A stretch of DNA of 64,000 nt from SG-bin7 sp964498095. Its GTDB lineage: Bacteria > Bdellovibrionota > Bdellovibrionia > Bdellovibrionales > SG-bin7. Position numbers and translations under genes: made by a program. Below the pieces are notes generated by a model that was given only the letters and a program-made list of their open reading frames with translations, was not told the origin of the DNA and did no database searches. This document shows, piece after piece, positions 18,174 to 27,252 of the stretch (its first letter is position 1; the number at the start of each line of letters is the position of its first letter). The stretch covers positions 1 to 64,000 of the forward strand of contig CAZCFY010000017.1 of assembly GCA_964498095.1 (NCBI GenBank). The letters are read 5' to 3'.

Positions 18174-19142
18174 ATGAAAACCAAATCTCTTTTCATGATG
18201 TTAGCGGCTTTTAGTTTTTTACTTTCAGGCTGCCCATCCGGTGGTCCTTCCTATCGCCTCGTATTCGATCACAAAGTCTGCGGAACTGATCAAAAATTAG
18301 AAAAATTGGGGCCGGGTGAGGCGCAAGAGTTTTTCAACTTACTGGCTCCCATTGCTGATTTAGACCGTGCAACTTTACAAGCGCCAAGACCTGACGACGG
18401 CAAATTAGAACGCCCCGAAGTGCAAAAAAAGATCGTTGCTGATTTGCGCGAACGTTGTAACTTTGACGAGCGCGACGCCTTGGGAAAAGAATTTGAAAAC
18501 CAAACTTTTAAGTTTGGCAAAAAATTATCCGTAGATAAAAAAGCCGAAGTAAAGTGTCCGTTAAAGATTGACGAAACTATTGTCCCATTAAAAGAATCCC
18601 CGGCGTTTGTCGGCAAACCAACTACCACTCGCACCGCGAAGGCCACTGCCGCCGTTAGTTGGACCAAACAAGATCCCAACTATAAATATTTTGGCAAGAT
18701 CTCTAGTATAGAATTAAAAGGCACGGCGGAAACATTCTTTTATAAAAAGCTACCCACCGAACAAGCCGATCCTGGTTATCAAAATATGCTGCTTACAGTT
18801 GACGAGCAATACACCCTAACAGCGGGGCTCGAAGGCAATTTTACAGCTTCTGGCCACTATACGACTTGCCGAAAGCTGCAAGAGGATAACGACATCAAGA
18901 CCAATAAGCCCAATGTACGTTTTGACGTCGCCGTCACCCGAATTGGTTTAAAGACAGATAAAATTAAGGGTGAAGGAAAGTTTATCGTTGTTTGGAAATT
19001 ATTTTTCGACGAAAAAACTCAGTCTTGGGTAAGAGACCGCACTGTGCGTAATGATTTTTATATTAACGACGTGTTGTTATCCACCGAAGATATCGCGACA
19101 TTAGAAAATAAACGCCGCGAAACCATCGGATTTAAACCTTAG
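18174..19142 (+). CDS. Putative lipoprotein of unknown function
   Basis: About 322 residues from the ATG at 18174, chosen because GGGGGA precedes it and it opens a lipoprotein signal with lipobox LLSGC. The mature part is soluble and beta-rich in the second half (repeated alternation around residues 180-320) with a short Cys-containing N-terminal half. No family recognised. Ends overlapping by 4 bp the stop of the convergent DUF3011 gene. Confidence 0.75.
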   Translation: MKTKSLFMMLAAFSFLLSGCPSGGPSYRLVFDHKVCGTDQKLEKLGPGEAQEFFNLLAPIADLDRATLQAPRPDDGKLERPEVQKKIVADLRERCNFDERDALGKEFENQTFKFGKKLSVDKKAEVKCPLKIDETIVPLKESPAFVGKPTTTRTAKATAAVSWTKQDPNYKYFGKISSIELKGTAETFFYKKLPTEQADPGYQNMLLTVDEQYTLTAGLEGNFTASGHYTTCRKLQEDNDIKTNKPNVRFDVAVTRIGLKTDKIKGEGKFIVVWKLFFDEKTQSWVRDRTVRNDFYINDVLLSTEDIATLENKRRETIGFKP

Positions 19143-19612
19143 CGCTCGATAGTCACGCGAAAGGTTGCGCGGCAGCCATAGTCAACCCAAACACCGTCGC
19201 GGCTAAAGCCCCAGCTGCGGCCCTGAGTGCAGTTAGCCCGCGAATGCTGCTGCAATAAAAACCCATCAATAAAGTAGCCTCCGAAATTACAAAATTGATA
19301 CCGGTTATTTTGGCTAGAGCAAGTTACATCATAAGTCTGGCGGCGTGAGGCATACGTTACGACCTCAAAAACCGCGCGACAGCCGCGGTCAACCCAAATG
19401 CCATTTTGCAGAATACCCCAAGCGTGATTTGGAATACAGGCACGGTCAGAATACTCCTGAACAATAAAGGCGTCCTGTACTTGTTCCCTCACAAGGCACT
19501 GGTGATATTGATAGTTAAGGCTTTCACAAAGAATTCGGTATCGATTCATCAACGGTTGCGCCTCAACATCAAAAGTTAAAGCACTTAAAAAAACCAATAG
19601 TAACTTGGACAT
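19139..19612 (-). CDS. Secreted protein with two DUF3011 repeats
   Basis: A 157-residue exported protein with N-terminal signal (LLLVFLSALTFDVEA). Two similar modules follow, each with C...YQYHQC or C...YQFCNF, then a central Cys, WGI/WGFSxxGxWVD and RGCRAVFEV or YGCRATFRV: the DUF3011 pattern. Cysteines are evenly placed, suggesting disulfides. Function unknown; the family is common in exported proteins. Confidence 0.75.
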   Translation of the reverse strand: MSKLLLVFLSALTFDVEAQPLMNRYRILCESLNYQYHQCLVREQVQDAFIVQEYSDRACIPNHAWGILQNGIWVDRGCRAVFEVVTYASRRQTYDVTCSSQNNRYQFCNFGGYFIDGFLLQQHSRANCTQGRSWGFSRDGVWVDYGCRATFRVTIER

Positions 19613-19791
19613 TAATCCCCCCTGTAAAGTCTATGATGAAGTAAGCGAAAGACGAAAGTCTAGGAAATATTTTCCGACAGGCATTCTACACGGTCCGGGT
19701 TTACGCCAACAAATTGATCTCTTAACGTAGTTTAGAGAGAATATTTTGAGGAAAGAACGCGAAGCACTAAGCTTTCGAGTTTAAGAAGAAA

Positions 19792-21810
19792 ATGGGAAAT
19801 TATATAGTTCTCGAGGATGACTCGCGGATTGAACGGCAAATTAACATGTTCATCAAAGAAATGGACGAAGAAGCCAAAATCCGTTTCTTTCCTTCCAATG
19901 AAGTCTTCGATTCCAAATATTGCTTTGAGAAAAAAGATTCTGAGGAGCCAAAAGAGGGCGAAGAAGGTACCGACGCGGCTAAAGCCAAACCGGCGGAGAA
20001 GGCGGCCGACGAAGAACTTTTTCAACTCTTAAGCTCGGTCGATGTCGTTATTTTTAAATCCCAATGCATTAAGGAAGAAGTCCGTGGCTGGGTTTCAAAA
20101 ACGCTCAAGGCCTTAAAGGCCAATAAGTTTTGTACGGACGCTAAACCCACTCGCTTTATCGTCACCAAGTATGAGGATGACGGTATTGACAAAGATTATT
20201 TTGTACATCCGCTCATCGAAGACATAATATTTCTACCCCTAGACCGCCTTATCTTTCTGCAAAAACTAGAGATCATTTGTAATCTCCCACGGAAAGTTAA
20301 ACCCAGCTTTTTATTTCAAATGCCGGTAGAACAATCCATCGAAATAAGTAAAAAAACTCTCGTCGAACGAATTTCCGACACGGGTTTAGCGATTCGCAAC
20401 CCTTTTCGATTGGCTACGGGAACAATTTCGCATTTGTATCTTAAGTTACCCGGGCAAAAAGATACTTTGAGCATATTTGCCCGGGCCCTTTACTCGGAAC
20501 CCCATCCCGAAGCGCCGAATCAATTCTTAGTTCACCACACTTTTATTGGTTCTGATTCCAAACAACAGCAAGCTATAAAAAAGTTCCTGACGGCGCAGTC
20601 GGGTTATAGAGAAATTGATAATGATAACCGCGACGCCTATAAATATCGCCCGCCGATAGACCCAAAAAGGGCCGCCCGCGTTGCCGATAAGACAATTGCG
20701 ATTTTAGATGTTGACGCCGGCACTGCGGATACAATTGCCGATATGATTCAATCGGAAATCGATAAAACACGCGTAATCAAAGAGGCGTCACTTTATTTTT
20801 TCGCAAAGAAATATATTGAAAAAGAGCAGTCACTTGGAGTTCCAGGAACACGCGATGATCTATTTGCTCCCGTTGTCGCGTTTAACGTGAATTTGGCGAC
20901 GCAAAAAATCATGGACGTAATCACCAAACCTGGCGCAAAAGATTTGCTCGTCGGCCATAATGCACAGTCCATGTTCAACCGTCCCACGGGATGGCAAACC
21001 CCCTTTAATCATGCCGACGCGAAAGCGTTGCTTGAAGAGGCCTTTACTCTGGCGCGGGCTGGTCAGCGCTTTTCGCAAAATATCGTCGTGCAAGACGCCT
21101 CCAGCGTACTTAAAATTCTGCAAATTACCGTCTCGCAAAATAAAGATAAAGAATCAGCAAAAATCGAATTAGGGCTTCCTGAGGTAAGGAAAAAAGAAGA
21201 GGCTAAGAAAATTTCCGCTCTTGATTTTCTAATTGTTAATCAGGCTCTTGTTCCCGAAAATATCGATGACTGGAAAGGACGCATCCGCGAAGTCTGTATT
21301 AAAAATGGCGTAAGCGTTCCCGAAGAACTTCCCGTACTTATTATCGCCGACGAAAAAAACGGTTCGGGGGCCAAAAAGTACCGCTATCAAAAAATATTCG
21401 GGATGATTTATAAGCCGCTAAAAAGCCGCATGGTATGCTATCAAACATCAACGGGCCTAAACTGGCCTTATACAAAATACAACCATGCAAATATTCCAGC
21501 GGTAAAATGCATAATCCCCGCTCATGTCGCGATCGAATCAAAGTTAGCCTCAATCGGCGAATTTGGCGGTGCCTTCTCTCATGCAAAGGCGTTCTCGCCC
21601 GGTACTGTAGTTTACTTGCACGAATCAATTTTTGTTAATGCGCCTGACGGATACCTCTGCGCGCGTATCTATTTTGCCGAAGCCGACCCCAAGGACAAAA
21701 GCCGGTTTCTTTGTTATTTAAATTATTTTGGAATCTCGGATCAATTTTTAAAATTTATTCGCAACTGGATACGTAAAGATTTTGCCGGCAAAAAGCAAAA
21801 CCAGGGGTAA
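19792..21810 (+). CDS. Large protein with receiver-like and PilZ-like regions
   Basis: A 672-residue cytoplasmic protein. Residues 1-170 resemble a degenerate receiver (LEDDSRIER start) interrupted by a charged low-complexity insert near residues 45-75. Residues about 175-280 (VERISDTGLAIRNP... and FLVHHTFIG) and 580-660 (SKLASIGEFGGAF...FSPGTVVYLHE, ARIYFAEAD) have the alternating strand pattern and small-residue turn of PilZ-like domains. A second receiver-like start, KTIAILDVDAGTADTIADMIQ, is near residue 300. Canonical RxxxR contacts are not evident, so c-di-GMP binding is doubtful. Followed after 3 nt by an epimerase gene. Confidence 0.5.
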   Translation: MGNYIVLEDDSRIERQINMFIKEMDEEAKIRFFPSNEVFDSKYCFEKKDSEEPKEGEEGTDAAKAKPAEKAADEELFQLLSSVDVVIFKSQCIKEEVRGWVSKTLKALKANKFCTDAKPTRFIVTKYEDDGIDKDYFVHPLIEDIIFLPLDRLIFLQKLEIICNLPRKVKPSFLFQMPVEQSIEISKKTLVERISDTGLAIRNPFRLATGTISHLYLKLPGQKDTLSIFARALYSEPHPEAPNQFLVHHTFIGSDSKQQQAIKKFLTAQSGYREIDNDNRDAYKYRPPIDPKRAARVADKTIAILDVDAGTADTIADMIQSEIDKTRVIKEASLYFFAKKYIEKEQSLGVPGTRDDLFAPVVAFNVNLATQKIMDVITKPGAKDLLVGHNAQSMFNRPTGWQTPFNHADAKALLEEAFTLARAGQRFSQNIVVQDASSVLKILQITVSQNKDKESAKIELGLPEVRKKEEAKKISALDFLIVNQALVPENIDDWKGRIREVCIKNGVSVPEELPVLIIADEKNGSGAKKYRYQKIFGMIYKPLKSRMVCYQTSTGLNWPYTKYNHANIPAVKCIIPAHVAIESKLASIGEFGGAFSHAKAFSPGTVVYLHESIFVNAPDGYLCARIYFAEADPKDKSRFLCYLNYFGISDQFLKFIRNWIRKDFAGKKQNQG

Positions 21811-21813
21811 GCC

Positions 21814-22743
21814 ATGAAGGTTCTCGTCGTTGGAGCTCAAGGCTATTTGGGGGCCCGCATTGCCGATCATCTACGGAAAAATCATGAAGTCATTTGTACC
21901 GCCCGAAAAACAATTCCGGGAGCTTTGGTAGGCAATGTCCTTACGCCAAAGTTACACGAAGAAATAGCCAAGCTTAAGGGCCTCGACGCTTTCGTGTATA
22001 CGGTTTCATTAAATCACTCGGTCGGAATGGGCGACTGGGAGTTGGCGCAGGACGTAGGCGTGAAATCAACATTCAGATTTTTAGAGCTGGCACAAAAATG
22101 CGGCGCCCAAAAATTTATCTACTTCTCTACGCAACAGGTTTACGGTGCTCATGACTCAGGAGTTCCCCTGGCAGAAACCGTAAAACCCTTGCCTACCTCC
22201 ATTTACGGTTTAACCCACTTTTTATCGGAAGAAATTGGCAACTTTTTTTCTCGTCAGAAATTAATTAAAGCCGTAAGCTTTAGACTCTCTAACGCCATCG
22301 GTGCTCCTCTGGTAAATTCGGCTCATGTCGATACTTTGGTAGCGCCAGAGATGTGCCGTATGGCAATGCGAGACGGAGTAATAAAACTCCGATCCGACGG
22401 TACACCGCAAAGAAATTTTATTTTAATATCCGACATCTGTGGTGCCGTCGAAAAAGTCCTTGGGCCCACCGAAAGGCCCATTCCAAGCGTTTTAAATCTC
22501 GGCTCAACAACAACTCTTACACTGGCAGAATTAGCGTGGAAAATTAAAAATCAGGCCGAAGAAAAGAAAAAGCAAAAGATTGAGGTAATTTTAAATAATG
22601 GCCAACCGCTTTCCAGTATCGAGCCCTTCGCAGCCATGAAAAAATATCAGTACCCCATCGACGAACTCACGAAATTAGGAATCTCTCCCAATCCCAACAT
22701 CGACCTCGGCATCTCCGAACTCCTCGATTATTACCAAAGGTAA
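21814..22743 (+). CDS. NAD-dependent epimerase/dehydratase family protein (atypical active site)
   Basis: A 309-residue extended short-chain dehydrogenase. NAD-binding GAQGYLG at residues 7-13 and YFSTQQVYG are typical of sugar-nucleotide epimerases. The catalytic YxxxK reads YGLTH: Tyr131 is kept but the lysine position is His135. C-terminal substrate region (RNFILISDICGAVEKVL) is intact. Substrate unknown. Probably cotranscribed with the preceding 672-residue protein. Its stop codon lies inside a long perfect hairpin. Confidence 0.8.
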   Translation: MKVLVVGAQGYLGARIADHLRKNHEVICTARKTIPGALVGNVLTPKLHEEIAKLKGLDAFVYTVSLNHSVGMGDWELAQDVGVKSTFRFLELAQKCGAQKFIYFSTQQVYGAHDSGVPLAETVKPLPTSIYGLTHFLSEEIGNFFSRQKLIKAVSFRLSNAIGAPLVNSAHVDTLVAPEMCRMAMRDGVIKLRSDGTPQRNFILISDICGAVEKVLGPTERPIPSVLNLGSTTTLTLAELAWKIKNQAEEKKKQKIEVILNNGQPLSSIEPFAAMKKYQYPIDELTKLGISPNPNIDLGISELLDYYQR

Positions 22744-22792
22744 CAGTTCCCTTTCCTCGATGCAACACATCGAGGAAAGGGAACTGTTACCT
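22738..22792. terminator. Perfect 25-bp inverted repeat between convergent genes
   Basis: Left arm 22738-22762 and right arm 22768-22792 are exact reverse complements around a 5-nt loop (CAACA). The arms contain the stop codon of the epimerase gene and all but one base of that of serA. No run of T follows on either strand, so a classical bidirectional terminator is not certain; a mobile repeat or RNase target is possible. Confidence 0.7.
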
Positions 22793-24002
22793 AAATTTGG
22801 TAGGTGCGGATGCTGGTTTTTAATTTGTTGATCTCGTCGGCGACACGATCCGCACTACCGCGGGCAAAATCCATAACCAAATAACCAATGTTAGGATCGG
22901 TAGATAAATGTTGGGCTTCAATGTTAGCGCCAAGTCTTGAGACTATACCATTGATATCACCAAGAACGCCGGGAACGTTGCGGTGGACATTGATAATACG
23001 CTGACATTCCGCCTTTTTGGGCCCCGGATCAACACTAGGAAAATTTACCGAACCATAGGTTGAACCCAATTTTAAATAGCGAATTAAACTTTCCGCGACC
23101 TCAACGCCGATTGCCGCTTGCGCTTCTAACGTGCTGCCGCCCACATGCGGAGTCATGATTACATTGGGCAAATTCTGTAATTCGGTGGAAAACTCTTGGT
23201 TGTTCCCCTCAGGCTCCTCCGGAAATACATCCACCGCGGCGCCGGCCAGTTGCCCCGACTTAATCGCTGCCACCAAATCTTTAATTATAACAACTGTCCC
23301 GCGGCTCGCATTTATGAGGTAGCTTCCGCGTTTCATTTTTTCGAATTGATCTTTAGTAATCATATTGCGCGTAAGCTCGGTCGCTGGCACATGCAGACTC
23401 ACGAAGTCAGCGTTTTTCAATAGCTCATCTAGAGAAGCCATCGGTTTTGAGTTTCCCAAGGGCAGCTTCTTGATGATGTCGTAAAAAATTACATTCATGC
23501 CCAGGGCTTCCGCTAAAACAGAAATCTGACTGCCAATGTGCCCATAGCCAACTATACCTAAAGTCTTCCCGCGGACCTCTACAGAGCCCTTCGCTGATTT
23601 TTCCCAAATCCCTTGATGGACTTGCTTGCTTTGATCACAAAAGCGCCGGGCAAGCGCAATTATTTCGCCGATGACAAGCTCTGCCACACTCCGAGTACTA
23701 GAATAGGGCGCATTAAATGCCGGCACTCCCAGTTTGTTAGCTACGTCTAAATCAATTTGATTTGTTCCAATGCAGAAAGCACCAATAGTAGCAATCGACT
23801 TCATATTTTCTATAACTTCGGCCGTCAGATGTGTCTTAGAACGAATACCGACAGCGACAAACTCACCTTGGGATAAACGTTTTTTTAATTCCGCTTCCCC
23901 CCAAGCTTTGCTCTCGTTTTCAACGGCAAAACCCGCGGATTTCAACAAATCAGTCGCGGCAGGATGAATATTTTCGAGGAGTAGAATTTTTTTTGGGCCC
24001 AT
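22791..24002 (-). CDS. serA: D-3-phosphoglycerate dehydrogenase
   Basis: About 403 residues; the ATG at 24002 has AGGAG close upstream and is preferred to that at 24020. NAD-binding GIVGYGHIGSQ, catalytic Arg/Glu/His region (INASRGTVV, EPEG, TPHVGGST) and a C-terminal ACT domain (INVHRNVPGVLGDINGIV) show the E. coli type of SerA with serine feedback control. First step of serine synthesis. Convergent with the epimerase gene across the 25-bp hairpin. Confidence 0.95.
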   Translation of the reverse strand: MGPKKILLLENIHPAATDLLKSAGFAVENESKAWGEAELKKRLSQGEFVAVGIRSKTHLTAEVIENMKSIATIGAFCIGTNQIDLDVANKLGVPAFNAPYSSTRSVAELVIGEIIALARRFCDQSKQVHQGIWEKSAKGSVEVRGKTLGIVGYGHIGSQISVLAEALGMNVIFYDIIKKLPLGNSKPMASLDELLKNADFVSLHVPATELTRNMITKDQFEKMKRGSYLINASRGTVVIIKDLVAAIKSGQLAGAAVDVFPEEPEGNNQEFSTELQNLPNVIMTPHVGGSTLEAQAAIGVEVAESLIRYLKLGSTYGSVNFPSVDPGPKKAECQRIINVHRNVPGVLGDINGIVSRLGANIEAQHLSTDPNIGYLVMDFARGSADRVADEINKLKTSIRTYQI

Positions 24003-24156
24003 TTTCGCTCCTGCAGCCATAATAATTAATAATTGAAATCTGTCATTCCAAAATTTGTCACGTCTACGAAAAGTTTACACCCCGTCTTTAATCAACTCAT
24101 AAGCTGAGATATTCTTCGCCTAGTATTCAGGCAATCTTGTGGGAAAGGGTAAAAAA

Positions 24157-25494
24157 ATGAATGCGCTCCGGCTCCTCGTTGTCGATGACGATCAACTCGT
24201 GCACGACGCCGTTAAAATGGCCATTGCCGGTAGTTGGGATGTCACTAGCGCTCTTAACTTTTCTGCAGTTCCAAACTTAATTTTCGACGCGGCTCTTATA
24301 GATTTGCATTTTACCGATAAGGAAAGAGCCGAAGGCATTAACATCATTAAGTCGCTCCATCAACTCTATCCGCAATTGGAAATTATCGCCATTTCTGGCG
24401 ATTTAAACACGGATTTATTGGAAGCTTGCTTGAAAGCGGGGGCGTCACGTTTTTTGCCCAAACCCCTTAGTCCCGAAGAGTTACGTCTAACGTTAGAAAA
24501 AATTGAAGCGTTTAATTTGTTAAAAAAAGCCACGCTCAAACCCCAAAATTCGTCGGCGCGATGGTTGGGAACAAGTTCTGCCGCGAATTCGATTCGCCGG
24601 CAGATAGCGCAATTAAAAAGCGAGCCCGTGCCAGTTTTAATTGAAGGGGAATCGGGAACAGGAAAAGAAGTTGTCGCAACCTTACTCCATCTTCAAGAAC
24701 CAGAACGTCCGTGGGTGCAAGTTAATGTCGCGGCCATTGCCGAAAATCTTTTCGAATCCGAATTTTTCGGCCACGTTAAAGGCGCTTTTACGGGCGCTGA
24801 TCAAAATAAAATGGGCCTTGCCGAAATGGCCGACCAGGGCGATCTATTTTTAGATGAAGTCGAAGCTCTCCCCTTAGATCAGCAAGCAAAGCTACTGCGA
24901 TTTCTAGAGTCAGGAGAGGTTCGCCGTGTCGGCGCAAAAAATACGACCCTCGTAAAAGTCAGGGTGATTGCCGCCACCAATCGAAATCTCAATGAAATGG
25001 TTAAAAAGAACCTATTTCGTGAAGATTTACTTTGGCGTCTTCAAGGCAACAAGATCGAATTACCGCCCCTACGCTTAAGAACCGAAGACATTGCCGTATT
25101 AGCATCCCATTTTGTTTCGCAGCAGCGCCCGCGCTATAATAAGCAGTTAACACCAGAAGCCCTGCGCGCTCTAGAATCTTACTCATGGCCCGGTAACGTC
25201 CGCGAACTAAAACGAGTGTGTGAGCAGCTCTGCATTAACTCTCCCTTGCCGATGATACGCGCGAGCGACGTCGAAAGACTGCTCCCTGCCACAAATGACA
25301 ACAACCTATCTCTTGGTCTAGATGCCATTTTGCAAAAATATGAATCACAAATTTTGCGGCAAACCATTGAGCGCGTAAAAGATGTCGAAGAGGCTGCAAA
25401 ATTGCTTAAAATTTCTCGTTCTACGCTGTATAAGAAGTTAAAGGATAGCGAGATAAATGGAAACAGCACAGTGGCAGAATCCAACCTATCGTGA
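24157..25494 (+). CDS. Sigma-54-dependent response regulator (NtrC family)
   Basis: About 445 residues from the ATG at 24157 (AAAGGG upstream; a GTG lies at 24139). Receiver domain (VVDDDQ acidic pocket, phospho-Asp in ALIDLHF, Lys in LPKPLS), then the AAA+ domain with Walker A GESGTGKE, the sigma-54 contact GAFTGA, Walker B LFLDEVEAL and the R-finger region, and a C-terminal Fis-type helix-turn-helix (EEAAKLLKISRSTLYKKL). Activates sigma-54 promoters. No kinase is next to it. Overlaps the CdsA-like gene by 38 bp. Confidence 0.93.
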   Translation: MNALRLLVVDDDQLVHDAVKMAIAGSWDVTSALNFSAVPNLIFDAALIDLHFTDKERAEGINIIKSLHQLYPQLEIIAISGDLNTDLLEACLKAGASRFLPKPLSPEELRLTLEKIEAFNLLKKATLKPQNSSARWLGTSSAANSIRRQIAQLKSEPVPVLIEGESGTGKEVVATLLHLQEPERPWVQVNVAAIAENLFESEFFGHVKGAFTGADQNKMGLAEMADQGDLFLDEVEALPLDQQAKLLRFLESGEVRRVGAKNTTLVKVRVIAATNRNLNEMVKKNLFREDLLWRLQGNKIELPPLRLRTEDIAVLASHFVSQQRPRYNKQLTPEALRALESYSWPGNVRELKRVCEQLCINSPLPMIRASDVERLLPATNDNNLSLGLDAILQKYESQILRQTIERVKDVEEAAKLLKISRSTLYKKLKDSEINGNSTVAESNLS

Positions 25495-26383
25495 AACCGT
25501 CGTTATAGTTTTGGCCTTTTTATTTCTATTAGGCGGAATCTTTTACACTTTTCACCGCCGAAACGCCCACTTTCTGGGAGCGTGGGCCAGTCTAAAAAGC
25601 TGGCTATTTGCAGCACCCGTCATTTTATTTGTCTTCGGTCTTCCCTACACCTGGGCCCTCGTAAGCTTAGCGATTGTATCCATTTTTGGGGCGAAAACAT
25701 TTTTTCAGATTACGGGAATGTATCACCGCAGTAATTTCGTTTGGATTACTTACATCGCCATTGGCGTACTCGCCTACGCGATACATATCGAATGGCACCG
25801 CTTATATGATTTAATGCCAATGATTTTTCTCTTCGGCATTTGCATGGTTCCTCTCTTGCGCAATAACTACATTCACATGATTCAGTATATTGCACTCACC
25901 CTCATTGGTTTTTGCCTGTTGGGGTGGAACTTTATGCACTTGGGCTGGATACTTAAACTCGAAAAAGGCCCATTCCTCTTGATATATATTATTTTACTTA
26001 CCGAGATCTGCGAAAATGTTCTTATGGCCAGTTCAAAACTTGTCGGAACCATCAAACCTTTCTCGCGCATTACAAGTAAAAGAACATTAGAGGGTTTCAT
26101 AATCGCGTTTTTCGTAACTATGTTGCTGGCTTGGGGAATGCGCCATCTTATGCCCTACACCGAAGCGCCGTTTTGGATGGCCTCGGGAACCGTCGCCGCC
26201 CTCGGCGGAGCGCTTGGGGATTTGGTACTTACCGTCGTCCGCCGCGATCTCGGCATAAAACAAGTCGGCGCTTTTATTATTGGCCGTGGAGATTTTCTCC
26301 GCCGCGTTGACCGCCTTATATTTGTTGCGCCGATTTTTTATTACGTCATGAAATATATGCTTAAGCTAGGGCCCTTGGAATGA
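25457..26383 (+). CDS. CdsA-like phosphatidate cytidylyltransferase family protein
   Basis: A 308-residue integral membrane protein with about eight hydrophobic segments. The C-terminal GALGDLVLTVVRRDLGIKQ followed by GRGDFLRRVDRLIF lines up with the CTP-transferase signature of CdsA, and RITSKRTLEG with its SPKKTxEG. However, the usual DxxAY motif reads ECENV and the Asp of LDRxD is Arg (LRRVD), so activity or substrate may differ. Overlaps the regulator gene upstream and the acyltransferase gene downstream (4 bp), indicating an operon. Confidence 0.75.
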   Translation: METAQWQNPTYRETVVIVLAFLFLLGGIFYTFHRRNAHFLGAWASLKSWLFAAPVILFVFGLPYTWALVSLAIVSIFGAKTFFQITGMYHRSNFVWITYIAIGVLAYAIHIEWHRLYDLMPMIFLFGICMVPLLRNNYIHMIQYIALTLIGFCLLGWNFMHLGWILKLEKGPFLLIYIILLTEICENVLMASSKLVGTIKPFSRITSKRTLEGFIIAFFVTMLLAWGMRHLMPYTEAPFWMASGTVAALGGALGDLVLTVVRRDLGIKQVGAFIIGRGDFLRRVDRLIFVAPIFYYVMKYMLKLGPLE

Positions 26384-27150
26384 AAGATTGGGACTACGAG
26401 AATGAACAGTGGACCAAACTCCCCGTTCATTTAAAACACTTACCCCTTTTTACCCGCTATTACGACATTACGAGTTTGATCATTCGGGCGCTCTGGGCGG
26501 GTTTCCTAAATTTATTTTTTAAAACTTACATTCGCCTAAAAGTCGTGGGCGACTTTCATAAAGTAGCTCGCGAAAATCCGCGCCTGCTCATTATTTCCAA
26601 TCATGCCAGCCACCTGGACGCAATTTCCATCGCCGCGGCCATTCCCTTTAAATACTGGCTAGATCTCTATATCGCCGCCGCTAAAGATTACTTTTTCTCG
26701 AATCCTGTTTTCACATTTTTTTCACAGCATTGTTTGGGCGCGATCCCTATTGACCGTAAAGACAGAAAAGGTGAGGCGATAACCTTATGCACCTCACTCC
26801 TTACCAATTTAAAAAAGATTTGGTTAATTATTTTTCCCGAAGGCACGCGCTCCAAAGATGGTTATTTGCAAGACTTCAAGCGCGGCATTAGCGTCTTTTC
26901 AGAAAGAACCAAAACGCCCATATTATTTCTATTTATTGATGGCAACGCTGAGCTGTGGCCCAAGGGGCGCCTGTTCGCCAAGATGGGAAAACTCACGGTG
27001 TATGTTGGTCCCGTGCAGCCGCCCGCGCCCATCGAGGAAATCAGCAAGAATTACCGAGAATGGGTTATGACCATCACGCATAAACCTTTTAGACCCGAGG
27101 AACTCGAAGAAATATCCAGCCCGCATTTTGACGTGGATAGCAATCCATAA
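26380..27150 (+). CDS. PlsC-like 1-acylglycerol-3-phosphate acyltransferase family protein
   Basis: A 256-residue acyltransferase. Catalytic NHASHLD (NHxxxxD motif), a middle AIPIDRK block and the phosphate-binding FPEGTRSKDG are all present. Transfers acyl groups to lysophosphatidic acid or a related lysolipid at the membrane. The ATGA overlap with the CdsA-like gene suggests coupled steps: phosphatidate made by one enzyme and activated by the other. Confidence 0.88.
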   Translation: MKDWDYENEQWTKLPVHLKHLPLFTRYYDITSLIIRALWAGFLNLFFKTYIRLKVVGDFHKVARENPRLLIISNHASHLDAISIAAAIPFKYWLDLYIAAAKDYFFSNPVFTFFSQHCLGAIPIDRKDRKGEAITLCTSLLTNLKKIWLIIFPEGTRSKDGYLQDFKRGISVFSERTKTPILFLFIDGNAELWPKGRLFAKMGKLTVYVGPVQPPAPIEEISKNYREWVMTITHKPFRPEELEEISSPHFDVDSNP

Positions 27151-27252
27151 AGCGTTTAGCCTGCCAAATGGTTACTCAAAAAGAAGAGCGCGCGGCGACT
27201 TGCGCGATGAAACCAACTCCCCTATAGTATTGCTGTCTCATTCGGGGGATAA

